NCBI GenBank assembly: GCA_017942105.1
Contig: JAGAVE010000023.1
Span: forward strand, 1 to 47,179
DNA length: 47,179 nucleotides
From: Clostridia bacterium
GTDB taxonomy: Bacteria; Bacillota; Clostridia; Oscillospirales; Acutalibacteraceae
Direction of reading: 5' to 3'
Position 1 is the first letter of the stretch. The number at the start of each line of letters is the position of its first letter. Position numbers and translations under genes: made by a program. Positions 16,465 through 24,765 of this stretch are shown piece after piece. Under the pieces are notes generated by a model. The model saw nothing but the letters and a program-made list of their open reading frames with translations, did no database searches and was not told where the DNA came from.

Positions 16465-17391
16465 TCAATCCTCAAAGAAAATCGGGTTTGTCCAGGCGCG
16501 TTTGCCGTCCTTATCTATGATGCAGGCGCGGATGTATCTGTAATTTTCGGGGTCAATATCCGTCTCAGCGTGCGAAATCTGACCGTCTTTGTTATAATAA
16601 ATCTCCGTCGGATGGCAATCGCTGTAGAAATAAATCTTCTCGCATGGCTCGCAATCAAGATAGATGTTTCCGTTTTCAAAATAGAAATCCTTTATAACAG
16701 GACCGCAGGATGAATAGAATCCGCCTTCCTTGATAGCTTCAAGAATGGATTTAACATTATTCTCAGCATTAACCATAACCCATCCCTTGCAGTGATGATG
16801 AGGTTGATGTCCGTCATCCGTCGCAACGCCCCAGAGCTTTATGCCCTGACCGAGGAGGTCATCCCAGTAAAGCGCATTTGTATCCATATAATTTTCGTCT
16901 GCACCGCCCGAGTTCCATATTTCCATCGCAACATTTCCCTTGAGCTTGTCAAAATATCTCGGCGGAGTTGAGCTCCATTCGGGATGGCAATAGAAGGTTA
17001 TATTATTTTTTGCGTGGATTTCATCAAGAAACGGCTGATACTCAAACTGATCTCTCGCGGCTCCGTTGGGAAGGCGCTGGTCCTGCTCGTAGCCGTTTGT
17101 CTCGTCATCAGGGCCGAGACATACATGATGGAAGGTGCGGAAGCCCTTGATTCTTTCAAAAGTATTGTCAACTTCCATTCCCGGGATAATTGTTATTTCA
17201 ACATCCTCGGCGTAGTTTTTATAATTATATATGTTATGGTCCGTTATCGCCATAAAATCATAGCCGTTTGACTTGTGCAGCCTTATAACATCATCGGGAG
17301 CGACCTTACCGTCCGAGCGTGTTGTATGGCAATGCAACGCACCTTTGAGAAGCTTGTTTTCACCTGTAAAAGCCTGCTGTCTGATAAACAT
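16465..17391 (-). CDS. PHP-domain metal-dependent phosphoesterase
   Basis: This 308-residue protein has the polymerase-and-histidinol-phosphatase fold motifs that bind a metal cluster: GALHCHTTRSDG (H-x-H), FMAITDHN, FYCHPEW and GVATDDGHQP. Standalone PHP enzymes hydrolyse phosphomonoesters or nucleotides; the substrate is unknown. I chose ATG 17391, which has AAAAGGAGG at good spacing, over the upstream in-frame codons. The C-terminal 70 residues form a strand-rich extra domain (FENGNIYLDCEPCEKIYFYSD). A consensus promoter is at 17413-17441, divergent from the metallophosphoesterase. Confidence 0.85.
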   Translation of the reverse strand: MFIRQQAFTGENKLLKGALHCHTTRSDGKVAPDDVIRLHKSNGYDFMAITDHNIYNYKNYAEDVEITIIPGMEVDNTFERIKGFRTFHHVCLGPDDETNGYEQDQRLPNGAARDQFEYQPFLDEIHAKNNITFYCHPEWSSTPPRYFDKLKGNVAMEIWNSGGADENYMDTNALYWDDLLGQGIKLWGVATDDGHQPHHHCKGWVMVNAENNVKSILEAIKEGGFYSSCGPVIKDFYFENGNIYLDCEPCEKIYFYSDCHPTEIYYNKDGQISHAETDIDPENYRYIRACIIDKDGKRAWTNPIFFED

Positions 17392-17412
17392 TTCAATTCC
17401 TCCTTTTTTGAG

Positions 17413-17441
17413 ATTATAGCAGACTATCATAGTGTTTTCAA
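17413..17441 (-). promoter_or_regulatory. promoter of the PHP gene
   Basis: On the minus strand: TTGAAA (17436-17441), 17 bases, TATAAT (17413-17418). Confidence 0.85.
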
Positions 17442-17458
17442 TAAATTTTATTTTGCAC

Positions 17459-17487
17459 TTGCTAAAAAGGAAATTTTTGTGTATACT
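17459..17487 (+). promoter_or_regulatory. promoter of the metallophosphoesterase gene
   Basis: TTGCTA (17459-17464), 17 bases, TATACT (17482-17487), 29 bases before the ATG. Confidence 0.75.
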
Positions 17488-17516
17488 TACCTTACTAAAT
17501 TTGAAAGGAAAATACT

Positions 17517-18455
17517 ATGACACAGATTATTTCATTTGTTTTATCTCTTATTATGACTCTTGTGCCGTTCATCGGCAGAGATGCAAAGGAGCCTGAAGAG
17601 GCACTTCTCAATGTTTCAATTATTTCTGACACACACCTTGACGCCCGTTTCCCGGGTGGTAAGCTTAACCTTGAAAGAGGTCTTCGCGATATGAATAAGT
17701 TCGACAACGATGCTGTTATCGTTGCCGGCGACCTTACAAACTACGGCGATGAGGCTTCTGTTAAATATTTCTACGATATTATGAAAGACAGTTGCGATGC
17801 TGAGACCTGGGTCGTTGCTACGGGTAACCACGAAATCGGCCATCCTGAAGAATTCACAAACGAAGAAGCAAGGCAGAATTTTATAAAGTACCATAACGAA
17901 TACACAGGTCAGGGCATTGAAAACGCATATTACAGCGTTGATGTTGATGGCTACACATTCATCGTTCTCTGCGACCAAAGCGAAGACAACTGGGATAGTT
18001 GCGATATCTACGACGATCAGATTGCTTTCCTTGATGCTGAGCTTGCAAGAGGTACTGCAGAGGGCAAGCCGGTTTTCGTTGTCTGCCATGTTCCCGTTGA
18101 AGGTGCAAACGGTCAGGATATGATTTATGAAGACGGCGGTCTTGACGAATATTCCGATGCTGTCAAAACTACAATGGAAAAATACGAAAATGTTTTCTTC
18201 ATCAGCGGCCATGTGCATACAGGCATCAACGGTCACATCTCAAAGGCTCTTTTTGATATCTCCTGCGTTGAGACAGAAAACGGCGTTACATATGTAAACC
18301 TTCCGACATACGGCATCGTTAACCGCTACGGCATCCCTTGGAACGGTATGGGATTCCAGATGGAGGTTTACGAGGATGAGGTTATCTTCAGAGCGAGAAA
18401 GTTCAATACTTCAAGATGGTACGGCTTCTACGAATTTTCAATTGACCTTGTTTAA
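17517..18455 (+). CDS. membrane-anchored or secreted calcineurin-like metallophosphoesterase
   Basis: This 312-residue protein starts with a hydrophobic segment (IISFVLSLIMTLVPFIG) that serves as signal or anchor. It then carries the full dimetal phosphoesterase set: SDTHLD, VAGDLTNYGD, TGNHE, VCHVPVEG and SGHVHTG. The active site therefore looks intact and would act outside the membrane. The substrate is unknown; relatives hydrolyse nucleotides, phospholipid head groups or cell wall phosphodiesters. Its own promoter and terminator flank it. Confidence 0.88.
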   Translation: MTQIISFVLSLIMTLVPFIGRDAKEPEEALLNVSIISDTHLDARFPGGKLNLERGLRDMNKFDNDAVIVAGDLTNYGDEASVKYFYDIMKDSCDAETWVVATGNHEIGHPEEFTNEEARQNFIKYHNEYTGQGIENAYYSVDVDGYTFIVLCDQSEDNWDSCDIYDDQIAFLDAELARGTAEGKPVFVVCHVPVEGANGQDMIYEDGGLDEYSDAVKTTMEKYENVFFISGHVHTGINGHISKALFDISCVETENGVTYVNLPTYGIVNRYGIPWNGMGFQMEVYEDEVIFRARKFNTSRWYGFYEFSIDLV

Positions 18456-18463
18456 AAAATCAG

Positions 18464-18493
18464 CCTGAGATGTTAACGCACCTCAGGTCTTTT
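18464..18493 (+). terminator. terminator of the metallophosphoesterase gene
   Basis: CCTGAG and CTCAGG pair across a 12-base loop, followed by TCTTTTTATTT. Confidence 0.7.
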
Positions 18494-18512
18494 TATTTAA
18501 CAAGAGAAATTA

Positions 18513-18541
18513 TTGTTTTTGTTTTACAGCCGTGATATAAT
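18513..18541 (+). promoter_or_regulatory. promoter of the fucosidase gene
   Basis: TTGTTT (18513-18518), 17 bases, perfect TATAAT (18536-18541), 21 bases before the ATG. Confidence 0.8.
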
Positions 18542-18562
18542 ACGCAGGATAGGAGGATTGCT

Positions 18563-20269
18563 ATGGAAAACTTATCATCTAAACTTAACTCACTTGGTCT
18601 CAAAGCAATGTCGCCTGCACCTAACACACGGCAGACGGAATGGCTCAGGCGTGAAAAATCAATCTTTTTCCACTTTGGAATGAATACCTTTACAAATATG
18701 GAATGGGGCGACGGTACGGAGAGCCCGTCAACCTTCAACCCAACAGCACTCGACTGCAGACAATGGATAAAAACAATCAAGGATGCAGGATTCACCGCGG
18801 CTATTATAACGGCGAAGCACCACGACGGTTTCTGCCTTTGGCCGAGCAAATATACGGATCACAGCATTAAAAATTCACCATATAAAAACGGTAATGGTGA
18901 CATCGTAAAAGAATTTACGGATGCGTGCGCAGAATTCGGCATCAAAGCAGGTATATACCTTTCTCCGTGGGACAGACACGAAAAGACCTGGAGCACTCCC
19001 GACTACGATGACTTCTATACCGGTCAGCTCACTGAGCTTCTGACAAATTACGGCAAAATATGGGAAGTATGGTGGGACGGCTCTCAAAGCAGGAATATCA
19101 CATACGATTGGAAACGATACACCGAAACTATTCATACGCTTCAGCCCGACGCAATGATCTTCGGTTCGCTGGGTGCCGAGCCTTATGTTGAAGCCCGTTG
19201 GGTCGGCAACGAAAGCGGTTTTGCAGGTGACCCGTGTTGGTCAACGATTGATTCTGAATCAATAATAAACGAAACAACAAGCGAGCTTAACAGCGGTAAA
19301 ATCGGTGGCAACCGCTATCTTCCTGCTGAGGCTGATGTTTCAATCCGCCCGGGCTGGTTTTATCATAAAGAGCAGGACTCTCAGGTACGCGATGTACGCA
19401 ATCTGCTGAAGCTCTGGTTTTTATCCTGCGGAAGAAACGCAAGCCTTCTTCTTAATCTTCCGCCTGACACAAGAGGACTTGTTCACGAAAATGATGTCGC
19501 AAATCTTTTGCAGTTCAATGAAGTTCTCCAAAAAGCTCTCAGTGTTGATTTCACGAATGGAGCTACGGTGTCTGCCGACAGTGTAATGGGCGAAACCTGC
19601 TCTGCCGAAAACATTATCGATGAGGATGAGAACAAATTTTACGCTCCTGAAGAAGACTGCCCGACACCCGAAATAATCGTCAGCCTTGACGGCAAAAAAG
19701 AATTCAACTGCTTCACTTTACAGGAGGTTTTCGAGCTCGGACACCGTGTCACAGGCTATGAGGTATCCGCACTCGTCGATGGCGATTGGAAAACCCTTTA
19801 TAAAGGTCAGTGCATTGGCTACCGAAGCGCACAGCATTTCCCGACGGTTAAAACCGATAAGGTAAAAATAAAAATCACGGACGCCCTTCACGCACCCGTA
19901 TTGAGAAAATTCAGCCTTCACAAATTTGATGAAAGCTTGCTTTTAGACAAAGAATATGCTTTAAGTGACGAGAACATTCTTGACGGTTCGGCGGCAAAAA
20001 TAAGCCGCGAGGGCAATGAACTCGACCTTCATCTCGGCGGAATTATCCCCTTCAACCTCATCACAATAGAAGCTCCCGAATGTGATGATTGCGCCATCAG
20101 CCTTTACAACGGATTTGATTTTGAGCCGTGTAACGCAACGATAACCTACGCTGACGGAATGTTAAAAGTCTCGTTTGAAAAGCCTATCGGCTGGTGCTAC
20201 AGAATCAGGATAACCTTGCCTGATAAAAACAATAATGATGATGTTAAATTAGGAGTATATCTTAAATAA
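18563..20269 (+). CDS. alpha-L-fucosidase (GH29) with discoidin-like C-terminal domain
   Basis: This 568-residue enzyme matches GH29 retaining alpha-L-fucosidases, which release fucose from glycans. Family motifs are FFHFGMNTF, TAKHHDGFCLWPSK and WEVWWDGS, where D172 is the likely nucleophile. From about residue 330 an F5/8 type C-like domain follows (CSAENIIDEDENKFYAPEED ... EVFELGHRVTGYEVSALVDG). There is no signal peptide, so it would act in the cytoplasm on imported oligosaccharides. The ribosome binding site is AGGAGG. It is monocistronic, convergent with the GH43/DUF4838 operon. Confidence 0.92.
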   Translation: MENLSSKLNSLGLKAMSPAPNTRQTEWLRREKSIFFHFGMNTFTNMEWGDGTESPSTFNPTALDCRQWIKTIKDAGFTAAIITAKHHDGFCLWPSKYTDHSIKNSPYKNGNGDIVKEFTDACAEFGIKAGIYLSPWDRHEKTWSTPDYDDFYTGQLTELLTNYGKIWEVWWDGSQSRNITYDWKRYTETIHTLQPDAMIFGSLGAEPYVEARWVGNESGFAGDPCWSTIDSESIINETTSELNSGKIGGNRYLPAEADVSIRPGWFYHKEQDSQVRDVRNLLKLWFLSCGRNASLLLNLPPDTRGLVHENDVANLLQFNEVLQKALSVDFTNGATVSADSVMGETCSAENIIDEDENKFYAPEEDCPTPEIIVSLDGKKEFNCFTLQEVFELGHRVTGYEVSALVDGDWKTLYKGQCIGYRSAQHFPTVKTDKVKIKITDALHAPVLRKFSLHKFDESLLLDKEYALSDENILDGSAAKISREGNELDLHLGGIIPFNLITIEAPECDDCAISLYNGFDFEPCNATITYADGMLKVSFEKPIGWCYRIRITLPDKNNNDDVKLGVYLK

Positions 20270-20276
20270 ACAGCAA

Positions 20277-20308
20277 AGAACGCGCCCTGACGGACGCGTT
20301 CTGTTTTT
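20277..20308 (+). terminator. terminator of the fucosidase gene
   Basis: AGAACGCG and CGCGTTCT form an 8-bp stem, followed by GTTTTTA. It may work weakly on the other strand for the DUF4838 gene. Confidence 0.85.
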
Positions 20309-22211
20309 ATCTAAAGAAGAAATAAATCTTTTCTATAACATTGTAAAGCTTCATAAAATATGGGTCAATAAAATCCCAATAAACTTCATCGTAAAGCTTT
20401 GTCCATTTAAACGGAGGACGGATATAGTGAAGAATTTCGCACTCGGAAAGGTATCTATCCCCTATTCCCTCACCAATCTTTTTAACGCCGAACTTAACAA
20501 GATCATCATAAAGCTCATCCTGAGCCGTCATCCATTCATACATCGGTCTCAGGCGTGAAAATTCAACCTTCTTGTTTGCGCATTTCCAATATCTCCAGGA
20601 AAGCTCAGAGCGTTTAATTTCTTCTCTCTGCGTATCTGTCAGCGCTTCGTCATAAGCCATTTCCCAAAGCTCATCGCATCTTTTTATATCTTTATTTCTC
20701 ATTTTATAAAGAGTTTCTTCTGCTTTTTGATAAATGCTGAGGTGCTTACGGTCTGTTACCGCGTGATCCGTTATAATTTCGATAAATTCACCGATATGCT
20801 TACCTCCCGGGCCGTAAACAGCTTCAAGATAACCGTACATTTCTGTTTCATAATCCATATAAGGATCTTTGAGAAGCTGAGAAAGAAGGTATGTTCGCAT
20901 CTCCCCGAACTCAGCGTCGCACTCGTTAATATAATAGTTACCTTCTTCGTAAACGCCCTTGACATTGTTCTCGGCAAAGATCTGAACATTTCTCTGCATA
21001 ACTCCAAAATTCGGGAAGATACAGCAGGTTTCTCTGTAGTTGTTAACATAGTCCCAAATATAAACTCTATCGCAGATTTTACCCCAAGCCGAAAGATCTT
21101 TCATAAACTCTTTGTTGAGTTCACATTTTTCATCATCAAGAGTATGTCCAAAACAACATTCGATTGAGCAAAGTCTTACGATAACATCTTCTCTCGGCAC
21201 TACCTTGGTCGGAGTTTTTCTTGTGTACTGATAAGCAAAAGTATCGAAAACAACATTTTCGTACTTTCCTGTTGCCTTAACTCTTTCAGCAATTGTATTG
21301 ACGAAATTTATCATTGTTCCTGCGTGCGAACCGTTTTCATTATCGATTGCCGCACAGTTTTCACACTCACAATATTTCTGATTATCGTGCTGAGTAAGCG
21401 AGAGTATCTGCATACTCTTCTCAGGCTTATACTCCGCTTCAAGTACTGTGATAACCTCGTTGTAAACTACCTCTATAGTATCGGGGTTTGTAAGGCAGAG
21501 CTGCTCAGGTACTCTCTCACCACCGTGAAGAGCGAAATATTCGGGATGCTCCGCAAAATATTTATCCGCACTACAGTAGAAAGTTACAAGAGAATGTGCG
21601 AAACTGCCGATATATTCAACATCTCCACCCTGCTCTGCAGAAAGATCACGGTAAACGCTGCCACTCTGTCCGTTTGCGATTGAAAACTCGGGATCTCTTG
21701 AAGAAGCTGTATCGGTTTCAGTATATTCGAAGTACGGAGTGTACTTGATATCTATTCCATTTTCAACTGTAAGGTCAGCATTCGCAGGGATTTTTATAAC
21801 ATTTGCTTCGTACCATCTGCAATTGCAGAATTTCTCAAGAAAACCGTAAACGCCGTAGATTGTTCCGCGCGTATCATAGCCTGCGATAACAAGCTTGTTC
21901 TTATCGGATTTTATTACATAGCTTCCGTTCTTCGGGTTTTCAAACTGAACCTCTGCCCTGTTGGTGCTGCCGACAACGATTTCTTTATCCTGAACAGCAT
22001 TATCGTCAGTTATAACGGAAATATCCGCACCTGTTATTTTTTCAAGATAATATTCAAGCTTCTCAGCAGCGTACAAATCTGTTGCAACAGCATTTTTACC
22101 AACAACGATTACTGCATCTGACACCTTAAAAGCATCATCCTTTGCACTTGCAAAAACAAAAAGAGATAAAGCAATTGAAACTGCCAGCAGAACTGCTAAA
22201 ATTTTCTTCAT
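20307..22211 (-). CDS. secreted DUF4838 protein (glycosidase-like)
   Basis: This 634-residue protein has a signal peptide (MKKILAVLLAVSIALSLFVF, cleavage after ASA). Residues about 30-145 resemble the GH67/GH20-type N-terminal domain (YAAEKLEYYLEKITGADISV ... KEIVVGSTNR). The rest matches DUF4838 (EHPEYFALHGGERVP, LCLTNPDTIEVV, LTQHDN with a CECENCAAID cysteine cluster). DUF4838 is related to alpha-glucuronidases and is common in polysaccharide loci, but its substrate is unknown. It is the last gene of the transporter-FAD-GH43 operon. The C-terminus ends in an aromatic, basic helix (FMKLYNVIEKIYFFFR), like the end of the GH43 protein. Confidence 0.82.
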   Translation of the reverse strand: MKKILAVLLAVSIALSLFVFASAKDDAFKVSDAVIVVGKNAVATDLYAAEKLEYYLEKITGADISVITDDNAVQDKEIVVGSTNRAEVQFENPKNGSYVIKSDKNKLVIAGYDTRGTIYGVYGFLEKFCNCRWYEANVIKIPANADLTVENGIDIKYTPYFEYTETDTASSRDPEFSIANGQSGSVYRDLSAEQGGDVEYIGSFAHSLVTFYCSADKYFAEHPEYFALHGGERVPEQLCLTNPDTIEVVYNEVITVLEAEYKPEKSMQILSLTQHDNQKYCECENCAAIDNENGSHAGTMINFVNTIAERVKATGKYENVVFDTFAYQYTRKTPTKVVPREDVIVRLCSIECCFGHTLDDEKCELNKEFMKDLSAWGKICDRVYIWDYVNNYRETCCIFPNFGVMQRNVQIFAENNVKGVYEEGNYYINECDAEFGEMRTYLLSQLLKDPYMDYETEMYGYLEAVYGPGGKHIGEFIEIITDHAVTDRKHLSIYQKAEETLYKMRNKDIKRCDELWEMAYDEALTDTQREEIKRSELSWRYWKCANKKVEFSRLRPMYEWMTAQDELYDDLVKFGVKKIGEGIGDRYLSECEILHYIRPPFKWTKLYDEVYWDFIDPYFMKLYNVIEKIYFFFR

Positions 22212-22224
22212 AAAAGATCCTCCT

Positions 22225-23286
22225 TTATTTTTTGATTAAGCCATAAATATCATTCAAAACTTCGAGGACAAAAAAGTAAATGTTATAAAAAGCATTCGAA
22301 ATAACGGTGCGTGCACCTGAAAGAAACTCTTCTTCTTCAATCTTAATATAGCTTCCCGTATCCTCAAGCGGAATAAATTTTGCTGTTTCAAACAAAGCCC
22401 CGTCGGAACCGTTCGGAGAATGAATCGCCATCATAAGCTGACCGTCAAGAGTTTCAAAAATCATCGGATGACCGCCGTCAAGCTGATTTTTTGTTTTCTT
22501 ATAAAAAGCTTTCGGATGCTGAAGCCAGTCACCGTCAATCTTCCCGTTATCCGAAACAGCCATTCCCACAGCATATCCGCCTGACCTCGCGGCATTTGAC
22601 CAAAGCATAATCAGTTTACCCTCAGATGTTTTATAAACAAATGGTCCGTCTGTAATGTTGCCCTTTGTCCAGATGTGTTTTTTCGCTCTGAAAATCATTT
22701 TCGGTTCTGAAACAAAATGAGTCAGATCGTCGCTGAGCTTCGCAACAGACATTTCACCGATTTCATCAGGGCTTGAAGTCCATTCATTTACAAACACCAT
22801 CCACGGCTGACCTTCTTCGTCAATATAAAGTGTGCCGTCAATGCAATCTGTATTTTTCGGAGTTATATGCCCATCGGAAACCGGGTTGAAAGGCCCTGTC
22901 GGAGAATCAGACTTAAAAATCGCCGTCCCTCGCTTATCGGTTTCTCTTGAACGGTAGGTCGCAAAAAGATAAAAAGCACCGTTATAATAATGGCACTCGG
23001 GTGCCCAATAATCACAATAGCCGTCAAAATTTTCATCGGGAGAAAAAACCTGGATTTTTTCCGACCAATTTTCAAGATCCTCACTGATAACGCAACCATA
23101 GCCTTCTCCCTGACTAAGGCAGGTTCCGTACATATAATATTTACCGTCATATACGAGGACAAACGGGTCGCGTATCTGAAGATCCTGCGTTTTAACGGGA
23201 TATACCTCCTTTGCCGAAACACACGGTGAAAAACATCCGACAAAAAGGATCATACTTAAAACAATTGCCAAAAATCGCTTCATCAT
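22225..23286 (-). CDS. secreted GH43-family glycosidase
   Basis: This 353-residue protein has a signal peptide (cleavage probably after VSA) and a five-bladed propeller-type GH43 domain. It begins with QIRDPFVLVYDGKYYMYGT, where the Asp of RDP is the catalytic base. WAPECHYYNGAFYLFATYRS, DCIDGTLYIDEEGQPWMVFV and KGNITDGPFVYKT follow. GH43 enzymes mostly remove arabinose or xylose side chains; the exact specificity cannot be read. The last about 25 residues (NAFYNIYFFVLEVLNDIYGL, then IKK) are a hydrophobic helix beyond the domain. It lies 13 bases before the DUF4838 gene in the operon. Confidence 0.88.
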   Translation of the reverse strand: MMKRFLAIVLSMILFVGCFSPCVSAKEVYPVKTQDLQIRDPFVLVYDGKYYMYGTCLSQGEGYGCVISEDLENWSEKIQVFSPDENFDGYCDYWAPECHYYNGAFYLFATYRSRETDKRGTAIFKSDSPTGPFNPVSDGHITPKNTDCIDGTLYIDEEGQPWMVFVNEWTSSPDEIGEMSVAKLSDDLTHFVSEPKMIFRAKKHIWTKGNITDGPFVYKTSEGKLIMLWSNAARSGGYAVGMAVSDNGKIDGDWLQHPKAFYKKTKNQLDGGHPMIFETLDGQLMMAIHSPNGSDGALFETAKFIPLEDTGSYIKIEEEEFLSGARTVISNAFYNIYFFVLEVLNDIYGLIKK

Positions 23287-23334
23287 ATCACTCCCGATAT
23301 TTTATATTTTGATTTTAGCATAGTATTTTTCTTC

Positions 23335-24738
23335 TTATGAAATTCCAAGTCTTTCAAGAATTTCGGGGTCACAGGTCTCGGCGAGTGTTCCGATTTCTGC
23401 CCATTTTTTATCTGCCTTTTCTTTCCATTCAGGGAAATCTTCGGGCAATTCGGGATAGTTATCGTAAAGAGTTCCGATTTCAACAGCCCGCATCAAACCT
23501 TTGATGATATTTTTAATCGAAGTGGTGCGGATTTTTTTCTTTGCCACAGCGGCTGAAATTTTACCGAGCCACTTTGCGATATCACTGCCCTTTAATTTGA
23601 GGTTATTGTCCTCCATTCCGCCAAAAAGCTCTTCGCTGAAAACAATATCGTTGGCAAACATATACTCAGCCTCGTCGAAATCAAGAGAAACAATACCCAT
23701 AAGAAGAGGACGCATAAAATCAAAATCCTTGCCCTGAGCCTTCATATATCTTGTATTGATACTCCACATATTATCCTTCGTAAGAGGAAGCTTTTCGCGA
23801 AGAAGCGTTGAGATAACATCAACGGCAATTTCAGCCTGAACAAGAGACGATGTGCAACCTTCGCCACAGGTCGGCTTTGTCAGGCAGGCGGCATCGCCCA
23901 TTACGATAAAACCGTCATCAACGAATGAATAAACCGATCTGTGATACGGTGTCATCCCCTTTTCAACCTTTTTCACCTCGTACTCAGGGTATTTGACATT
24001 TTTCATATACTGAGAGTTGAAAACCTCTTCGGCGTATTCATAAGAGTAGCTTCCGCCGATACCGAGAATTGCATCGTAGCCCTCGCCTGCAGGAGCAGAC
24101 CACGCCTTATACTGCATAAAAAAGCCGTCATACTCGCGAGGTTTAACATTTTTGTCAATGTAATTTATGTAATAGAGCACAACATAGAAAATATCTTTAG
24201 GTGTTATTTTAAAATTACATACGGGAGATGAATCGGGAAGCTTGCGCCTTGCGACAGACGGAATACCCGAGCAATCAGCAACTATTTTTGCATAGGCAGT
24301 CTTCTCACCGTCAGCGGTCATATATTTCGCACCTGAAATCTTGCCGTTGGCATCGTAGACGAAATCAGTAAACTCTGCGCCGTAGATAATTTCCGCGCCC
24401 TTCTGCTTCGCCTTTTCTGCCATAAGCATAATATAATCGTGCTTATGAAAACCGATAACCGGAGAGTAACCCCCCTTTTTATAGTATGTACCGTAAGGCG
24501 AAATCATCGGAGAGCTTTCAAAACGAAACTCACGAACGGGATCGTTCTCATCAAGCATATCAAGACCGAAACGCTCCATTTCGGCTTCGCCCATATGGAA
24601 AATATCATATGAACGCGAAACATCATCGGGCATCTGCTTTTCAATAACAAGAACCTTACTTCCCTTTTCAGCCATTTTTTCAGCAAACCAACAGCCCGTA
24701 CTCGATCCGCCGACTATTAACACATCATACTTTTTCAT
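23335..24738 (-). CDS. FAD-dependent oxidoreductase, geranylgeranyl reductase-like
   Basis: This 467-residue flavoprotein begins with the dinucleotide-binding motif YDVLIVGGSSTGCWFAE (G-x-G-x2-G variant). It has the second FAD motif FIVMGDAACLTKPTCGEGCTSS of the geranylgeranyl reductase/PHBH fold. GGR-like enzymes reduce or oxidise lipids, quinones and natural products. Here it stands in an operon between a GPH-type transporter and two glycosidases, so it may act on an imported glycoside or its aglycone; this is inference. Translation starts at ATG 24738, 27 bases after the transporter. Confidence 0.82.
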   Translation of the reverse strand: MKKYDVLIVGGSSTGCWFAEKMAEKGSKVLVIEKQMPDDVSRSYDIFHMGEAEMERFGLDMLDENDPVREFRFESSPMISPYGTYYKKGGYSPVIGFHKHDYIMLMAEKAKQKGAEIIYGAEFTDFVYDANGKISGAKYMTADGEKTAYAKIVADCSGIPSVARRKLPDSSPVCNFKITPKDIFYVVLYYINYIDKNVKPREYDGFFMQYKAWSAPAGEGYDAILGIGGSYSYEYAEEVFNSQYMKNVKYPEYEVKKVEKGMTPYHRSVYSFVDDGFIVMGDAACLTKPTCGEGCTSSLVQAEIAVDVISTLLREKLPLTKDNMWSINTRYMKAQGKDFDFMRPLLMGIVSLDFDEAEYMFANDIVFSEELFGGMEDNNLKLKGSDIAKWLGKISAAVAKKKIRTTSIKNIIKGLMRAVEIGTLYDNYPELPEDFPEWKEKADKKWAEIGTLAETCDPEILERLGIS

Positions 24739-24765
24739 CGTAAACCTCTCTTTAGTTATAAAAAT

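Noticed and set aside
17616-18236. 206-residue minus-strand open frame
   Set aside because: It lies entirely opposite the metallophosphoesterase gene, whose catalytic motifs are intact, and has no family features.
22225-23286. Lipoprotein signal in the GH43 protein (LFVGC)
   Set aside because: Phe at the -3 position does not fit the lipobox, and a normal signal peptidase site follows at VSA.
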